The translations under genes were made by a program, and so were the position numbers. The notes below the pieces were generated by a model. It was given only the letters and a program-made list of their open reading frames with translations, was not told the DNA's origin and made no database searches. Positions 62,321-64,000 of a stretch of 64,000 nt of DNA are shown in pieces. The first letter of the stretch is position 1, and each line of letters begins with the position of its first letter. This DNA is from Rugamonas aquatica (GTDB taxonomy: Bacteria > Pseudomonadota > Gammaproteobacteria > Burkholderiales > Burkholderiaceae_D), in assembly GCF_009380215.1 (NCBI RefSeq), contig NZ_WHUG01000001.1:496001-560000 (forward strand). The letters run 5' to 3'.

Positions 62321-63064
62321 TTATTCCTTCAGGGCTTGCAGGCGCAGGCGCTCGACCTCGCCGCTGTCGCGCATCTTCTTGAGCACGGCGGACAGGCGCA
62401 GGGCCAGCTTTTCATGCTTTTTATTGAGGTAGGCGTAGACGGGTTTGCGCTCCAGCGTGCCGGCCTGGTGGATGCCGGAATGCCTGAACTCTGCGCTTTC
62501 CAGCAGGGAATCGACCACCTCGACGTTATCGATGTACACGTCGGTACGGCCGATGGACAGCTTGCGCAAGCCCATTTCGCTGCTGTGTACCGCCGTATAG
62601 CCGCCCTGAGGCAACACCTCGGCCAGCCGTTGCTGTACCACCAGATAGCCGAAGCGGTACTCGACCCGGTAGCTGCTGCCGCGCAGCGACTCCCAGCCGT
62701 TGTCCAGATGGAGCGTAGGTGTGCGGGCATAGGCCGCGGTGGTCGACGACAACGGCGCCTCCGGTACCCGCATCAGCACAGATTGCAGGTCGCCGTATTC
62801 ATAGGCGCGCGTCAGTTCGCCGTCGATGTTGCCGGCGATCGCCTCCACGCTGGCGCGCGCGGCAGGAAAGCTGCGGATCTCCAGCTCCACGCCCAACTGC
62901 TGGAACGCTTCCGTGTAGATCAGCCGCAACCAGCGGGCGGCATAGCTGTTGTTCTGCTCCAGTATGCTTGCCATGACGATGCGTGCAGTCTCACCGCCGG
63001 CCTCAGCCTGGCCGGCCGCCAGACCCGCCAGCAACATTACGGTAATGACGCGCCTGCACCGCAT
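62321..63064 (-). CDS. Periplasmic amino-acid-binding-protein-like (SBP family 3)
   Basis: A 247-residue protein with a signal peptide (VITVMLLAGLAAGQAEAG), so periplasmic. The rest resembles the extracellular solute-binding family 3, with FPAARASVEAIAGNIDGELTRAYEY in lobe 1 and LSIGRTDVYIDNVEVVDSLLES in the hinge-lobe 2 region. No transport permease or ATPase is adjacent, so it may be a stand-alone sensor or have a partner elsewhere. The start codon is inside a 10-base-pair hairpin (63064-63102). Confidence 0.75.
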   Translation of the reverse strand: MRCRRVITVMLLAGLAAGQAEAGGETARIVMASILEQNNSYAARWLRLIYTEAFQQLGVELEIRSFPAARASVEAIAGNIDGELTRAYEYGDLQSVLMRVPEAPLSSTTAAYARTPTLHLDNGWESLRGSSYRVEYRFGYLVVQQRLAEVLPQGGYTAVHSSEMGLRKLSIGRTDVYIDNVEVVDSLLESAEFRHSGIHQAGTLERKPVYAYLNKKHEKLALRLSAVLKKMRDSGEVERLRLQALKE

Positions 63065-63102
63065 ATACGCCCCTGTCAGCTATCGACCGATGGGGCAGTA
63101 TA
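63064..63102 (-). promoter_or_regulatory. Hairpin covering Shine-Dalgarno and start codon of the binding-protein gene
   Basis: On the transcript GGGGCGTATA (63073-63064) pairs fully with TATACTGCCCC (63102-63092) if one base bulges, giving ten Watson-Crick pairs with an 18-base loop. The 3' arm holds the AGGGG ribosome-binding site and reaches into the ATG at 63062-63064. It could make translation depend on readthrough from the upstream gene or on an unfolding signal. Confidence 0.4.
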
Positions 63103-63107
63103 ACTTG

Positions 63108-64000
63108 TTATTTGGCCAGGTCGATCTGCCAGAAGCCGCTGCTGGTCTCGGTCTTGCGGGCGGCCATGGCCGGCGGCAGGCTGACGTTGAGCGCCGCCAT
63201 GCGGGCCGGGTCGACCATCACCGTCGGTGTTTCCTGGCGCAGGATGGGCATCACGTCCGGCTTGGTGTGGCGCTGCAGGATCTTGGCGGCCTGGTTGCCG
63301 GCCAGCCGGCCGACCTGGGTGAAGTCGGCGCCTACGTACAGCGCCGCACCGGGTACGCGCACCATCGCCAGCGTCACCACCGGCACCTTGTTCTCGATGC
63401 CGAATTCGCCCAGGTCGATGGCCGCCTCGTAGCGGTGCAGGCCGTAGTAGGTGTCCAGCGGCACGGCGAACATCTCGACGCCGCGGCCGGCGCTGTACAG
63501 TTCCTTCAGCGACGGCGCGATGTGGTCGGTCTTGTTCACCAGCCGGGCGCTGACATCCAGGCCCAGCGGCTTGCCGTTGCGGGTCGCCGCCGCCACGTTG
63601 GCGACGCCGTTCTCGTCGTCGGTGTGCACCATGCCGATGCGGTGCACATTGGGGAACACATCCTTGACCAGTTTCAGCGAGTCCGACATGTCGGTGTACA
63701 AGGTGGAGCCGGTCACGCCTTCGCCGGCGTCGACCAGCGACACGCAGCCGGCATCCTCGGGATTGGCCACCGCCGTGAACACCAGCGGAATATGCGCGTC
63801 GGCCAGCATGCCGCGCGCATACTTGGTGGCCGGCGTACCGATGGTCAGCACCAGGTCCGGCTTGGCGTTGACGATGCGGCCGGTCTCCTGGCGGATGCGC
63901 AGCAGCACGCCCAGCTTGCTCCAGAAGCCGCCTTTCTCGACATCGAAATCGATGGCCACGCGGTTGATGCTCAGGTTCTTGCCGGCCACCAGGCCGCTGG
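63108..64000 (-). CDS. ABC transporter substrate-binding protein (TrpX/PF04392 type), C-terminal part
   Basis: The reading frame continues past the right edge, so the N-terminus is missing; 297 codons are present. The visible part has two Rossmann-like lobes: VLTIGTPATKYARGMLADAHIP, then VFTAVANPEDAG and RIGMVHTDDENGVANV, which match the ABC_sub_bind family that brings in aromatic amino acids or unknown ligands. The gene is followed after 43 bases by another periplasmic binding-protein-like gene. No permease is in view. The earliest in-frame start visible, GTG at 63989, is not the true start because the frame is open beyond it. Confidence 0.85.
   Translation of the reverse strand, partial: SGLVAGKNLSINRVAIDFDVEKGGFWSKLGVLLRIRQETGRIVNAKPDLVLTIGTPATKYARGMLADAHIPLVFTAVANPEDAGCVSLVDAGEGVTGSTLYTDMSDSLKLVKDVFPNVHRIGMVHTDDENGVANVAAATRNGKPLGLDVSARLVNKTDHIAPSLKELYSAGRGVEMFAVPLDTYYGLHRYEAAIDLGEFGIENKVPVVTLAMVRVPGAALYVGADFTQVGRLAGNQAAKILQRHTKPDVMPILRQETPTVMVDPARMAALNVSLPPAMAARKTETSSGFWQIDLAK

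Overview
The window comes from a GC-rich betaproteobacterium, most probably an Oxalobacteraceae member (Massilia, Duganella or Janthinobacterium type). This is inferred from gene content and order; no search was run. About 48 kb (roughly 0.3-51 kb) is one very large exopolysaccharide (EPS) locus of the exosortase A (XrtA/EpsH, PEP-CTERM) type. Housekeeping and stress genes flank it: the start of nadB on the left, then a SpoVR-YeaH-PrkA operon, a LysR regulator, a small lipoprotein, an Hpt protein and an Anbu-proteasome operon on the right. No PEP-CTERM-tagged substrate, insertion sequence, CRISPR array, tRNA or rRNA gene was seen.

Layout. 371-5155 (+): initiating sugar transferase and the PrsK/PrsR two-component pair; PrsR is a sigma-54 activator. 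5159-9647 (-): TPR protein, glycosyltransferase, two alpha/beta-hydrolase-like proteins, acyl carrier protein, GNAT protein. 9805-14452 (+): AMP-forming ligase, PLP decarboxylase, asparagine-synthase-like protein with a degenerate glutaminase domain. 14429-16611 (-): polysaccharide deacetylase and O-antigen polymerase/ligase-like protein. 16711-23989 (+): two-domain glycosyltransferase, flippase, glycosyltransferase, MBOAT acyltransferase, SGNH-like partner. 23986-41118 (-): thirteen tightly packed or overlapping genes for a methyltransferase, glycosyltransferases (one fused to a PaaK-like ligase domain), AsnB, the XrtA-EpsI fusion, FemAB, a second deacetylase, WecB, an outer-membrane barrel, a tyrosine autokinase and a chain-length determinant. 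41274-42742 (+): export lipoprotein and N-acyl amino acid synthase. 42748-48549 (-): trypsin-like protease, second O-antigen-ligase-like protein, PrsT. 48735-51076 (+): nucleotide-sugar dehydrogenase and epimerase.

How the genes work together (inference). WecB, the dehydrogenase and the epimerase would supply N-acetyl-hexosaminuronic acid precursors. The sugar transferase loads undecaprenyl phosphate, at least six glycosyltransferases extend the unit, and the flippase, polymerase, chain-length protein, tyrosine kinase, export lipoprotein and barrel form a Wzx/Wzy-type export line. Amidotransferases, deacetylases, a methyltransferase and an MBOAT/SGNH pair would decorate the polymer. XrtA sorts PEP-CTERM proteins encoded elsewhere, and PrsK/PrsR with RpoN probably control them; sigma-54-like sites are visible before the export lipoprotein gene and before the Anbu operon.

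The most interesting uncharacterised element is the ligase-ACP-decarboxylase-amidotransferase-hydrolase set at 7.0-14.5 kb. With the MBOAT and SGNH-like genes at 21.3-24.0 kb it has the same types of component as a D-alanylation (Dlt) system and may attach an ACP-borne group to the EPS.
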